Positions 1 through 6,150 of a stretch of DNA of 9,406 nucleotides are shown one piece after another. The translations under genes were made by a program, and so were the position numbers. Position 1 is the stretch's first letter, and every line of letters starts with the position of its first letter. The DNA is taken from NCBI GenBank assembly GCA_026785985.1, contig JAJAYX010000450.1:1-9406 (forward strand), written 5' to 3'. The notes below the pieces were generated by a model that saw only the letters and a list, made by a program, of their open reading frames with translations, did not search any database and had not been told where the DNA came from. This DNA is from Rudanella sp. GTDB taxonomy: Bacteria; Bacteroidota; Bacteroidia; Cytophagales; Spirosomataceae.

Positions 1-1161
1 GTGGTAAAACGAGCCAAAGTACCAGTTATCATCCTCAATTTACAGCCCGAAGCGGCCATTGATTACCAGTTTTTTAATAACCTCAACGACCGAACCCGCA
101 TGACGGGCGAGTGGCTGGCGTACTGCTCGGCCTGCCCCGTACCCGAAATTGCCAATGTTTTCAAACGGTCTAACATCCCTTTTTATCAAATAACTGGCAC
201 GCTACACAACGACCCCGAAGCTTGGGACGAGGCGAAAGATTGGATAGATGCCGCCCACGTTGCCAACGTCATGTACCACAACCGATTGGGCGTAATGGGC
301 AATTATTACGGAGGAATGATGGACATTTACTCCAATCTTACCCTGCAATGTGCCACTTTTGGCGGTCATATTGAAGTGATTGAAGTAGATGAACTATCGG
401 ACATTCGCAAAACTGTTTTAGAAACAGAAATTTTACAAAAAAGGGCCGAGTTTGATGCCGTTTTTGAAATTCAGGTCGACTGCTCAGAACAAGAACTCAA
501 CCGAGCTGCACAAACGGCAGTAGCGTTAGATAAATTAACGGAAAAACACCAATTAGGTTCATTGGCGTATTTCCACAAAGGCACTGGCAATGCCAATGAG
601 AACACAATCAGTTCAATAATTCTGGGTACTTCGTTGCTAACCGCCAAAAATATACCCGTGGCGGGTGAGTATGAAATAAAAAATGCCCAAGCCATGAAAA
701 TATTAGACAGTTTTGGCATAGGTGGCTCATTTACAGAATACTATGCAATGGACTTTGAGGCCAACGTAGTTTTGATGGGACACGACGGCCCTGGACACAT
801 TGCTATTGCCGAAGGAAAAACCAAGGTAAAGCCGCTGCAAGTGTATCATGGCAAAGTAGGTAGTGGACTTTCGGTAGAGATGTCGGTGAGAATCGGGGCA
901 GTAACGTTACTGTCGGTGATTGAAACCTACGACGGAAAAATACAATTATTGGTAGCCGAAGGCGAGTCGGTGGCTGGCACGATTTTAGAAATTGGAAATA
1001 CCAATAGCCGCTATAAGTTTCCGATTGGCGCACGGAGTTTTATGAACGATTGGAACAGCCACGGCCCCGCGCACCACTGCGCCGTGGGAGTGGGGCATAT
1101 TGCCAACAAAATCAAAAAATTGGGTTTATTGCTTGGTATTGAAGTAATTGTGGTTTGTTGA
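1..1161 (+). CDS. L-fucose/L-arabinose isomerase-family sugar isomerase, 5' partial
   Basis: This is the C-terminal 386 residues of a ketol-isomerase of the L-arabinose/L-fucose isomerase superfamily, which interconverts an aldose and a ketose with a divalent metal in the cytoplasm. The window opens inside the gene: GTG at base 1 is probably an internal Val, because family members are usually about 470-500 residues and this piece begins at the internal PVIILNLQPE motif. Family-like active-site candidates are Glu223 (AGEYE), Glu246 (FTEYY), His261 (MGHDGPGH) and the HGPAHH pair His358/His359; they resemble the Glu-Glu-His-His set of AraA. These assignments come from motif memory, not an alignment. 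The stop is TGA at 1159-1161. The next gene on the same strand is a GH106-type rhamnosidase 249 bp downstream, so a role in L-rhamnose, L-fucose or L-arabinose use is plausible. The true substrate cannot be told from the sequence, and no symbol is given. Confidence 0.85.
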   Translation: MVKRAKVPVIILNLQPEAAIDYQFFNNLNDRTRMTGEWLAYCSACPVPEIANVFKRSNIPFYQITGTLHNDPEAWDEAKDWIDAAHVANVMYHNRLGVMGNYYGGMMDIYSNLTLQCATFGGHIEVIEVDELSDIRKTVLETEILQKRAEFDAVFEIQVDCSEQELNRAAQTAVALDKLTEKHQLGSLAYFHKGTGNANENTISSIILGTSLLTAKNIPVAGEYEIKNAQAMKILDSFGIGGSFTEYYAMDFEANVVLMGHDGPGHIAIAEGKTKVKPLQVYHGKVGSGLSVEMSVRIGAVTLLSVIETYDGKIQLLVAEGESVAGTILEIGNTNSRYKFPIGARSFMNDWNSHGPAHHCAVGVGHIANKIKKLGLLLGIEVIVVC

Positions 1162-1230
1162 GCTACATAATAAATTCGTTGGCTCGAATACGGTTTATCA
1201 TGACAAACAAATTAACGTGAATTAAGCCAA

Positions 1231-1266
1231 TGCACTATCGAAATTAACGCTAATTTGGACAGTGCA
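1231..1266. repeat. Imperfect 36-nt hairpin downstream of the isomerase gene
   Basis: TGCACT at 1231-1236 pairs with AGTGCA at 1261-1266. TC/GA pair inside it, and AAATTA (1241-1246) pairs with TAATTT (1251-1256) around an ACGC loop. That gives 14 pairs with two single mismatches. There is no T-run after it, so it is not a standard intrinsic terminator. It could be an mRNA 3'-end structure for the upstream gene or a regulator site for the downstream one. Confidence 0.5.
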
Positions 1267-1304
1267 ACCTAAAACAGTGGTTCTTCTCCTATTTGTACAG
1301 TATG

Positions 1305-1363
1305 CGTGGCACGGCTAAACCGAGAAGCCTCCTTAACAACTAACTTGCCAAAGCCGTGCCACG
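1305..1363. repeat. 12-bp perfect inverted repeat upstream of the GH106 gene
   Basis: CGTGGCACGGCT at 1305-1316 is the exact reverse complement of AGCCGTGCCACG at 1352-1363, with a 35-bp spacer. Each arm is also nearly palindromic: CCGTG-C-CACGG spans 1354-1364 and CGTG-G-CACG spans 1305-1313. The arms are GC-rich in an AT-rich gap, and the right arm ends 47 bp before the GH106 ATG. Possible readings are a two-site operator for a sugar regulator or a pair of short interspersed palindromes; the sequence alone does not decide. Confidence 0.5.
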
Positions 1364-1410
1364 GTTCTGACTAAAAACAGTTAAATATACTTTAAATTTC
1401 TGTATCAATT

Positions 1411-4230
1411 ATGCGTAAGATATTACTAATTGGACTATTAATGTTTTGCTTTTTGTTGCAGACGAAAGCCCAAAAACACACCCAACTTTCGCCCGCTGAG
1501 TTCAAGAATCCATCGCAAAAGTACGGCATTAGGTGCTGGTGGTGGTGGCTCAATGGTAACGTTACCAAAGAGGCTATTACCCGAGACTTGGTAGAAATGA
1601 AAGCCAAAGGATTTAGTGGGGCGTGTATTTTTGATGCGGGCGGCCACAACCAACGCGGCAACGGCGATATTCCCGAAGGTCCGATGTTTGGCTCACCCGC
1701 TTGGCGTGAGTTATACCTGCACGCCATCAACGAAGCCGAACGTTTGGGCTTGGTTATGTCGTTGAGCATTCAGTCGGGCTGGAATTTGGGGGGGCCAGAC
1801 ATTACCCCCGCCGAGGCCGCCAAGCAAGTAGTGTTTTCGGAAACCAAACTAACGGGTGGCAATAAAATTGAAAAAATACTACCTCAACCAAAAGGCTTTG
1901 ACGGTTTTTATCAAGATATTGTTGTACTGGCCATTCCAACCAAGACGTTTGCCAATCGTCTGCCCATCAGAGATTTTGAAAACAAAGCCGCCACCCGCGA
2001 AGTAGGCTGGTCGGTGCCCGAAACGCGCCCACTTCTGACCGACGTTGCGGCCACCGACGGCGAAGAAGATGCCTCGGTAGCCCAAGTTTTGAATGTGTCT
2101 AAGTTTGTAAAAAATGGCGTTTTGAACTGGGACGTTCCCGCTGGCGACTGGACGGTAATCCGTTTTGGGTATTCGCCAACGGGCAGAGATGTTTCGACGG
2201 CCAGTGGCAAATGGCAAGGTTTGGTGATTGATTACACGAGCGAAAAACATTTTAATCGCTATTGGGACAGCAACATTGAGCCTTTGCTCAAAATGATTGG
2301 CAGCCAGGCGGGTAAAACGCTCAAATACTTACAAACCGACAGTTTTGAGGCGGGTGGAATGAACTGGTCAGACAATTTTGAGGCCGAATTTAAGAAACGC
2401 CGTGGCTACGACCCGATGCCGTATTTACCCGTTTTAGCGTCTAAAATCATCGAAAACCGCGAAAGCAGCAATCGTTTTTTAACCGATTTACGCAAAACAT
2501 TAAGTGACTGCATCGCTGATAATCATTACCGAGTGTTTGCCGAACGGGCTGAAAAATACGGTATGGGAATCCAGCCGGAATCGGCTGGGCCACACGCTGG
2601 GCCGTTTGATGGCCTAAAAAACTATGGCCATTCCGAAATAATGATGTCCGAATTTTGGTCGCTGTCGCCACATCGTTCAGCAGATATTGACCGTTTTTTT
2701 GTGAAGCAAGCAGCCTCTGCCGCCAAGATTTTTAACAAAAAACTCGTTGGTGCTGAGTCGTTTACAACCATTGGACCACATTGGAACGATGTACTCTGGG
2801 CGCAGAGTAAACCAGCTGTAGATCACGAGTTTTGTGCGGGCTTAAACTTGGTTTATTTGCACACGTTCACGTGTTCGCCCAAAGAAATGGGACTTCCTGG
2901 CCAGGAATATTTTGCGGGTACGCACTTTAACCCAAATGTAACTTGGTGGAACTATTCGACGGCATTTATTACTTACCTCAAACGTTGCCAATATTTGTTG
3001 CAACAAGGCCGCTCGGTAGCTGATGTTTTGTATTACTACGGCGACCACGTTCCCAACATTGGCCGCTACAAAGCCGACGACCCCGCCAAAGCCTTGCCCG
3101 ACTACGACTATGACCTAATTAACGAGGACAAACTATTGGAATTGACCGTGAAAGATGGAAAAATATACCTACCCCACGGGGTGTTTTATCAGGTTTTGGC
3201 GTTGCCCAATCACAAAGTACTGTCGCTGAAAGCATTGCGAAAAGTAAAGGAATTGGTAGAAAATGGCGCAACCATTATTGGCGAAAAACCATTGACCACT
3301 GCCAGCTTGGAAGGTGGAGCAAATGCTGAAAAAGAGCGACAAGAAATTACAAACAAAGTTTGGGACAAAATAAAGCCGATTTCAGCCCAGGAAGCGTTAA
3401 AAAACAAAGGCATATTGCCCGACTGCCAGTTTATTAACCAACCAAAAGACAAGATATTTGACTACATACATCGGAAAGTCGAAAACATTGATTTGTATTT
3501 TATCAGCAGTCAAAACAAAGAATCAACAACTCAAACGGTGTCATTCAGAATAACTAATAGGCTACCTGAGTTGTGGAATCCTGTAACGGGCGAAGTGAAG
3601 ATGCCGCAACATTATTACCAAGAAAATGGCCGACTTTTTGTAGAGTTAGCGTTTAATCCCAATGGGTCGGTTTTTGTTATATTTGAACATTACCCATCAA
3701 AACCAATGCTCACCAAAGCTAAATTGAGCAACAAACGGAACAATAACACAGTCACAACCGAGATAAATAGACCTTGGACGGTAGCTTTTGACCCTAAATG
3801 GGGAGGTAAAACCATCAAAATGGACTCGCTCGTTAGCTGGACAGACTACGCCGATGAGAACATTAAATATTACTCGGGCGTGGCCATTTATTCAACAACT
3901 TTTGATGGCGAAGGGGGGCAAAATCTGACCAACGTTTCGATTGACCTTGGCATCGTTAAAGACGTTGGAATTGCCAAAGTGAAGCTAAATGGCAAAGATT
4001 TGGGCATTTTATGGTGTCCGCCATACCAAGTTTCGGTGGCTGGCCTGTTGAAACCCAAAGGCAATGTTTTGGAGGTTGAGGTCGTAAATTCGTGGCGCAA
4101 TCGTTTGATTGGAGACCGCGAAAAGCCTCAAAACGAGCGATTTACCAAAACAAATATTACCGTAAAACCCGATTGGAAATTAGAACAGTCGGGGCTGCTG
4201 GGGCCAGTGCGGTTGGTTGAAATGAAGTAG
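1411..4230 (+). CDS. Secreted GH106-family alpha-L-rhamnosidase-like glycoside hydrolase
   Basis: A complete 939-residue exported enzyme, expected to cut terminal alpha-L-rhamnose from plant or microbial polysaccharide in the periplasm or outside the cell. Residues 1-20 form a signal peptide: Lys3, then a hydrophobic core, then a TKA cleavage site before Gln21. The mature N-terminus has the GH106-like CWWWWLNGN run at 42-50 and the FDAGG motif at 74-78 in a (beta/alpha)8-type region. Acidic candidates sit in DSFEAGG (Glu313), QPESAGP (Glu390), MSEFW (Glu414) and GAESFT (Glu449); which are catalytic was not assigned. The C-terminus, about 750-939, looks like a beta-sandwich and contains LNGKDLG and NSWRNRLIGD. 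Length is normal for the family. The ATG at 1411 is chosen because it directly begins the signal peptide; no Shine-Dalgarno sequence is visible, as is common in Bacteroidota. It lies 249 bp after the isomerase gene on the same strand. Confidence 0.85.
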   Translation: MRKILLIGLLMFCFLLQTKAQKHTQLSPAEFKNPSQKYGIRCWWWWLNGNVTKEAITRDLVEMKAKGFSGACIFDAGGHNQRGNGDIPEGPMFGSPAWRELYLHAINEAERLGLVMSLSIQSGWNLGGPDITPAEAAKQVVFSETKLTGGNKIEKILPQPKGFDGFYQDIVVLAIPTKTFANRLPIRDFENKAATREVGWSVPETRPLLTDVAATDGEEDASVAQVLNVSKFVKNGVLNWDVPAGDWTVIRFGYSPTGRDVSTASGKWQGLVIDYTSEKHFNRYWDSNIEPLLKMIGSQAGKTLKYLQTDSFEAGGMNWSDNFEAEFKKRRGYDPMPYLPVLASKIIENRESSNRFLTDLRKTLSDCIADNHYRVFAERAEKYGMGIQPESAGPHAGPFDGLKNYGHSEIMMSEFWSLSPHRSADIDRFFVKQAASAAKIFNKKLVGAESFTTIGPHWNDVLWAQSKPAVDHEFCAGLNLVYLHTFTCSPKEMGLPGQEYFAGTHFNPNVTWWNYSTAFITYLKRCQYLLQQGRSVADVLYYYGDHVPNIGRYKADDPAKALPDYDYDLINEDKLLELTVKDGKIYLPHGVFYQVLALPNHKVLSLKALRKVKELVENGATIIGEKPLTTASLEGGANAEKERQEITNKVWDKIKPISAQEALKNKGILPDCQFINQPKDKIFDYIHRKVENIDLYFISSQNKESTTQTVSFRITNRLPELWNPVTGEVKMPQHYYQENGRLFVELAFNPNGSVFVIFEHYPSKPMLTKAKLSNKRNNNTVTTEINRPWTVAFDPKWGGKTIKMDSLVSWTDYADENIKYYSGVAIYSTTFDGEGGQNLTNVSIDLGIVKDVGIAKVKLNGKDLGILWCPPYQVSVAGLLKPKGNVLEVEVVNSWRNRLIGDREKPQNERFTKTNITVKPDWKLEQSGLLGPVRLVEMK

Positions 4231-4260
4231 AAAGGTTTAGCCCCAACGTCGTTTAGTACA

Positions 4261-4278
4261 CAGGGCTTTCTTATAAAA
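4261..4278. repeat. Extra copy of the IS left end outside the element
   Basis: CAGGGCTTTCTTATAAAA occurs here and again at 4297-4314, where it is the left terminal repeat of the ISAs1-type element. The two copies are in direct orientation with a period of 36 bp. The intervening tail ends in CCCTG AAAGG CAGGG, a small 5-bp hairpin. This is most simply the stub of a second, deleted IS copy. Confidence 0.7.
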
Positions 4279-4296
4279 ACTTCCAACCCTGAAAGG

Positions 4297-4315
4297 CAGG
4301 GCTTTCTTATAAAAC
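4297..4315. repeat. Left terminal inverted repeat of the IS
   Basis: 19 bp, CAGGGCTTTCTTATAAAAC, exact reverse complement of 5579-5597. It contains the transposase stop codon (TAA on the minus strand at 4307-4309). Confidence 0.9.
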
Positions 4316-4516
4316 CAGTTGTTGCGTCATGAACTGAATTAAGGTGTCGAATGCGTCGATAAATCCTTCTATCTGGGCTACCATATTTTTGACCTTTTCC
4401 CGTTTTAACAAGTTGATTGTCAGCGTTCGCAAGCTACTCATAAGCCGATTCACTGCCTGATTCCCACTCCGAAAGGCATCTTCCGCTAAGGTTACGTCCC
4501 GAACATGATGCATTAC

Positions 4517-4532
4517 CGCTCCGGCGGCCCGG
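4517..4532 (-). repeat. GC-rich micro-insertion D in the transposase
   Basis: On the minus strand CCGGGCCGCCGGAGCG separates ATTGAG (Ile-Glu316) from GTAATGCAT (Val-Met-His). Removing 16 bp restores the frame. With the next G the 17-mer (minus, 4532 to 4516) matches copies B and C at 14 of 17 positions. It lies directly after the catalytic Glu motif. Confidence 0.75.
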
Positions 4533-4617
4533 CTCAATGCGCCAGTGTTGGCGGATGGCATCAAACAACTCATCCGCTTCGGCTTGGGTAGTGGGCTGCC
4601 CATTACTCAAAAAATAA

Positions 4618-4634
4618 CCGCACGGGCGGCCCCG
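4618..4634 (-). repeat. GC-rich micro-insertion C in the transposase
   Basis: The minus strand reads CGGGGCCGCCCGTGCGG. Removing 16 bp of it (4618-4633) joins GAGGTGAC to TTATTTTTTGAG and restores EEVTYFLSNGQPTT. It is identical over 17 bp to copy B but in the opposite orientation. Confidence 0.8.
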
Positions 4635-4938
4635 TCACCTCTTCGCTCAACAGACCTCCCTTAAGATCTTGTCGGCTGCGCTTGACAATAATCAACGTCT
4701 TCAGGCCAGCATCTTTCCATCGAGGAGCCAAAACGGAGCCAGCCAGCGTAAAACAGCGATAGCTACGCTGGTCAATCCGACTATGCCCACGTTGGGCAAC
4801 ATCACTCCGTTCATAAGCCGCTTTATGGATCAAGCCAGTACAAATACAATGGCGGTACAAGTAGGCCTGATTTGATTTAAGGCCAATTATATAGACCCCT
4901 CCAGCTCCATGAATAGCGTTGACAGTCAATGGATTAAG

Positions 4939-4955
4939 CGGGGCCGCCCGTGCGG
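4939..4955 (+). repeat. GC-rich micro-insertion B in the transposase
   Basis: The plus strand reads CGGGGCCGCCCGTGCGG. On the coding (minus) strand, removing 16 bp (4939-4954) joins CTACAC to CTTAATCC and restores LDALH-LNPLTVNAI. The spacing to the following GLKSNQ motif then agrees with the family. It is a perfect inverted partner of copy C and lies directly after the second catalytic Asp motif. Confidence 0.8.
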
Positions 4956-5110
4956 TGTAGAGCATCTAAAGTCAATTTCTGACTATATAAACCTGTGTCA
5001 TTCAGTAATTGCCGGACAACGGGCTTTTCACTCTCTTTAGTACCCTGGTAATAGGCCTGTTGAACCACCTCCTGGGAGTCATGGACTAGTGCCGATACAC
5101 AAGCCTCGCC

Positions 5111-5126
5111 GGCAGCGGCCGACCGT
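5111..5126 (-). repeat. GC-rich micro-insertion A in the transposase
   Basis: The minus strand carries ACGGTCGGCCGCTGCC between CATACCCGG and GGCGAGGCT. Removing 16 bp restores GHTR-GEACVSALVHDS, the usual ISAs1 text. It is the most divergent copy, sharing the GGCCGC core and CGG at both ends of the 17-mer read from 5125 to 5109. The exact edges are uncertain because the flanks are also GC-rich. Confidence 0.65.
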
Positions 5127-5550
5127 CCGGGTATGTCCGGGTTGGATGCTCCCGCGTAATTCCTTACCGTCCAGGGCAAACCACCGCTTTAGATCGGCAT
5201 CCAGTTCCAGTCCGAACCACTCAAAGAGTAGTTTGGCGAAGAGCACTCCATTCACTTTGGCCAACAAGAGAGGAAGCTGGGCGCGAGAAATAGGCTTGCC
5301 CGACGTTTGCCGGGTCGCCTGACAAAGAGTGTCAAACTTGCTGACGATGTGACGATGCAGACTGGATAAACTGCCATCGCGTCCACAGCACAGAGCTAGT
5401 ACTACTCCGGTGAGAACCAAGGCAATAGAATGTTTTTTGCCGCGATTGTCGCGGTTATCCAGGCCGGGTGTTTGTTGGAGTGTTTGAAAAAAAGTGGTAG
5501 TTTTAATCGGGCAAGGAGTCGAAGTCATGATTTTGTGATCTAAGCAACCA

Positions 5551-5558
5551 CAAAGGTA
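5551..5558 (-). promoter_or_regulatory. Bacteroidota-type -7 box for the transposase
   Basis: The minus strand reads TACCTTTG, an exact match to the TAnnTTTG consensus of Bacteroidota primary-sigma promoters. It lies 22 bp before the transposase ATG and inside the IS, between the right terminal repeat and the gene. No good -33 TTG box is visible at the expected distance, so strength is unclear. Confidence 0.5.
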
Positions 5559-5578
5559 AGGCTAAAGGCTCCTTGCCC

Positions 5579-5597
5579 GTTTTATAAGAAAGCCCTG
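5579..5597. repeat. Right terminal inverted repeat of the IS
   Basis: 19 bp, GTTTTATAAGAAAGCCCTG, exact reverse complement of the left end at 4297-4315. The first bases beyond it, TTATCAAATA, do not repeat at the left side. Confidence 0.9.
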
Positions 5598-5616
5598 TTA
5601 TCAAATACAAACAAGT

Positions 5617-5900
5617 CTATTGTTGAATAGCGGTTAGAAAGGGAAACGGTCGGGGGCACCATTGACACCCATACCTGCTGATCTGTGAATTTCCTGTGCG
5701 TTGTTCTGTCTGTTTTCATGACCAATTTTCCGCTGTACCTGATGCTGTGAACCGTCGTCTACGGGAATTTTACCAAAATTGTGGCCAAGCCCGGATGGTG
5801 AGTTGTAGGTAGTATTCTCCTTATCTATCGCTTGTGCCCTACTATTACGCTCAGGATGAGTGATACCGGGCTGTTGCTGTTTGTGTATTGCCTGGAACAT
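5617..5900 (-). pseudogene. N-terminal remnant of a DUF4157-type (eCIS-associated) protein
   Basis: The ATG at 5898-5900 opens an 88-codon frame ending TAA at 5634-5636. The protein is very polar (many Gln, Asn, His). It carries SGLGHNFGKIPV at 36-47 and VQRKIG at 55-60, like the region before the core of DUF4157 proteins, which often reads GHDFxxIxV then QxKL. After IHRSAGMGVNGAPDRF the frame is lost. The neighbouring frame continues as PFPFLTAIQQ down to 5620 and stops at 5617-5619, which matches the LPxLDxIQxSFG linker of that family. A one-base indel near 5645-5660 would explain this. The rest of the protein, including the HExxH-like core, is absent: the IS end lies 20 bp further on. DUF4157 proteins occur as cargo or accessory proteins of extracellular contractile injection systems. 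No Shine-Dalgarno sequence is seen before this ATG. The family call is from motif memory and is moderate. Confidence 0.55.
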
Positions 5901-5933
5901 AAATCGGAGATTTGTAAAGCGATTGGGATACTC

Positions 5934-5967
5934 AAAAAAAACGAGACCAACTTGCGTTAGTCTCGTT
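5934..5967 (-). terminator. Strong rho-independent terminator, minus strand
   Basis: In the minus-strand RNA, AACGAGAC-U-AAC pairs with GUU-G-GUCUCGUU around a GCAA tetraloop. That is 12 pairs including one G-U, followed by a run of eight U (5941 down to 5934, partly in the stem). The G-U pair exists only in the minus-strand transcript; in the plus strand it is a C/A mismatch with a shorter T-run. It would end transcription coming from the DUF6519 side, and the DUF4157 remnant starts about 33 bp beyond it. Confidence 0.8.
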
Positions 5968-5969
5968 TT

Positions 5970-5992
5970 ACCGTCCGGGACTCGAACCCTCC
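5970..5992 (-). other. tRNA T-arm-like remnant (possible old attachment site)
   Basis: The minus strand reads GGGTTCGAGTCCCGGACGGTA and runs straight into the terminator. TTCGAGT between GGG and CCC is the classic T-loop, and GGACGGTA resembles a 3' acceptor end without CCA. Only three T-stem pairs form, because the bases before GGG (ATGGA) do not match the CGG after CCC. No 5' acceptor, D-arm or anticodon arm was found upstream to about 6080. It is therefore a fragment at best. A tRNA 3' end joined to its terminator is a typical leftover of tyrosine-recombinase integration. Chance similarity is not excluded. Confidence 0.35.
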
Positions 5993-6150
5993 ATACAATT
6001 TGCAATCGACGCTTTCAGGGTACAACAGCAGAGACCACGAGGATCACCGCAAGCAACCATAGTTCACCGACAACTTACCATCTGCCCTTACCGAAAGAAT
6101 TGAACGAAAATCTAAACTATCAAACTAAATTGACAATTGCAAGGATAATT
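5993..6150. other. Stretch without recognisable gene
   Basis: Between the T-arm-like fragment and the 28-bp inverted repeat no coding frame with family resemblance, promoter or RNA was recognised. A frame on the plus strand through 5860-6186 crosses the terminator and the hairpin and is judged a chance opening. Confidence 0.5.

Larger units (their letters stand above)
4307..5528 (-). pseudogene. ISAs1-family DDE transposase with four frame breaks
   Basis: A transposase that would cut and join the ends of this IS, now non-functional. The ATG is at 5526-5528 and the stop is TAA at 4307-4309. The N-terminus (LDNRDNRGKKHS, about residues 22-33, and VLTGVVLALCCGRDGS) and the FALDGKELRGSI motif identify the ISAs1 family. 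The frame shifts at about 5111-5126, 4939-4954, 4618-4633 and 4517-4532. Removing exactly 16 bp at each place gives one open frame of 386 codons. The joined text reads HTR-GEACVSALVHDS, LDALH-LNPLTVNAI, EEV-TYFLSNGQPTT and HWRIE-VMHHVRDV. In that reconstruction the DDE residues are present as Asp120 (LDGK), Asp183 (DALH) and Glu316 (RIE). Apart from the blocks the gene looks well preserved, so the blocks are probably recent. At the fourth site one more residue would be expected by comparison with the usual IEN-LHW spacing, so a small replacement there is possible. Confidence 0.88.
4297..5597 (-). mobile_element. ISAs1-family insertion sequence, inactivated
   Basis: The element is 1301 bp, bounded by a 19-bp perfect terminal inverted repeat, CAGGGCTTTCTTATAAAAC at 4297-4315 and its reverse complement at 5579-5597. 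It encodes one transposase on the minus strand whose stop codon lies inside the left repeat. Subtracting the four 16-bp GC-rich blocks described below gives about 1237 bp, a usual size for the family. No target-site duplication is visible: the left flank ends CCCTGAAAGG and the right flank begins TTATCAAATA. The flanks are therefore probably rearranged after insertion. It lies between the GH106 gene and a truncated DUF4157-type gene. Confidence 0.88.

Noticed and set aside
1162..1410. Promoter for the GH106 gene
   Set aside because: TAATTTGG and CTATTTGT come close to the TAnnTTTG box but neither matches it, so no promoter is called.
4287..4301. CCCTG-AAAGG-CAGGG hairpin as the GH106 terminator
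   Set aside because: Only five pairs and no T-run; one arm is simply the start of the IS end.
4669..4875. Plus-strand frame within the IS
   Set aside because: It is antisense to the conserved transposase segment around GLKSNQAYLYRH and has no features of its own.
4618..4955. 17-bp inverted pair as ends of a MITE or nested IS
   Set aside because: The 304 bp between the copies are native transposase sequence in the correct orientation, so nothing foreign lies between them.
4261..5597. CRISPR array or tandem repeat array
   Set aside because: The repeated units are only the two IS ends and four scattered blocks; there is no regular repeat-spacer order.
5122..5979. ACCGTCCGGG shared by 5122-5131 and 5970-5979
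   Set aside because: Ten GC-rich bases in the same orientation, with no further similarity in the flanks; likely chance.
5901..6005. N-terminal extension of the DUF4157-type frame up to 6005
   Set aside because: This part reads through the T-arm-like sequence and the terminator hairpin, so the start at 5900 is preferred.
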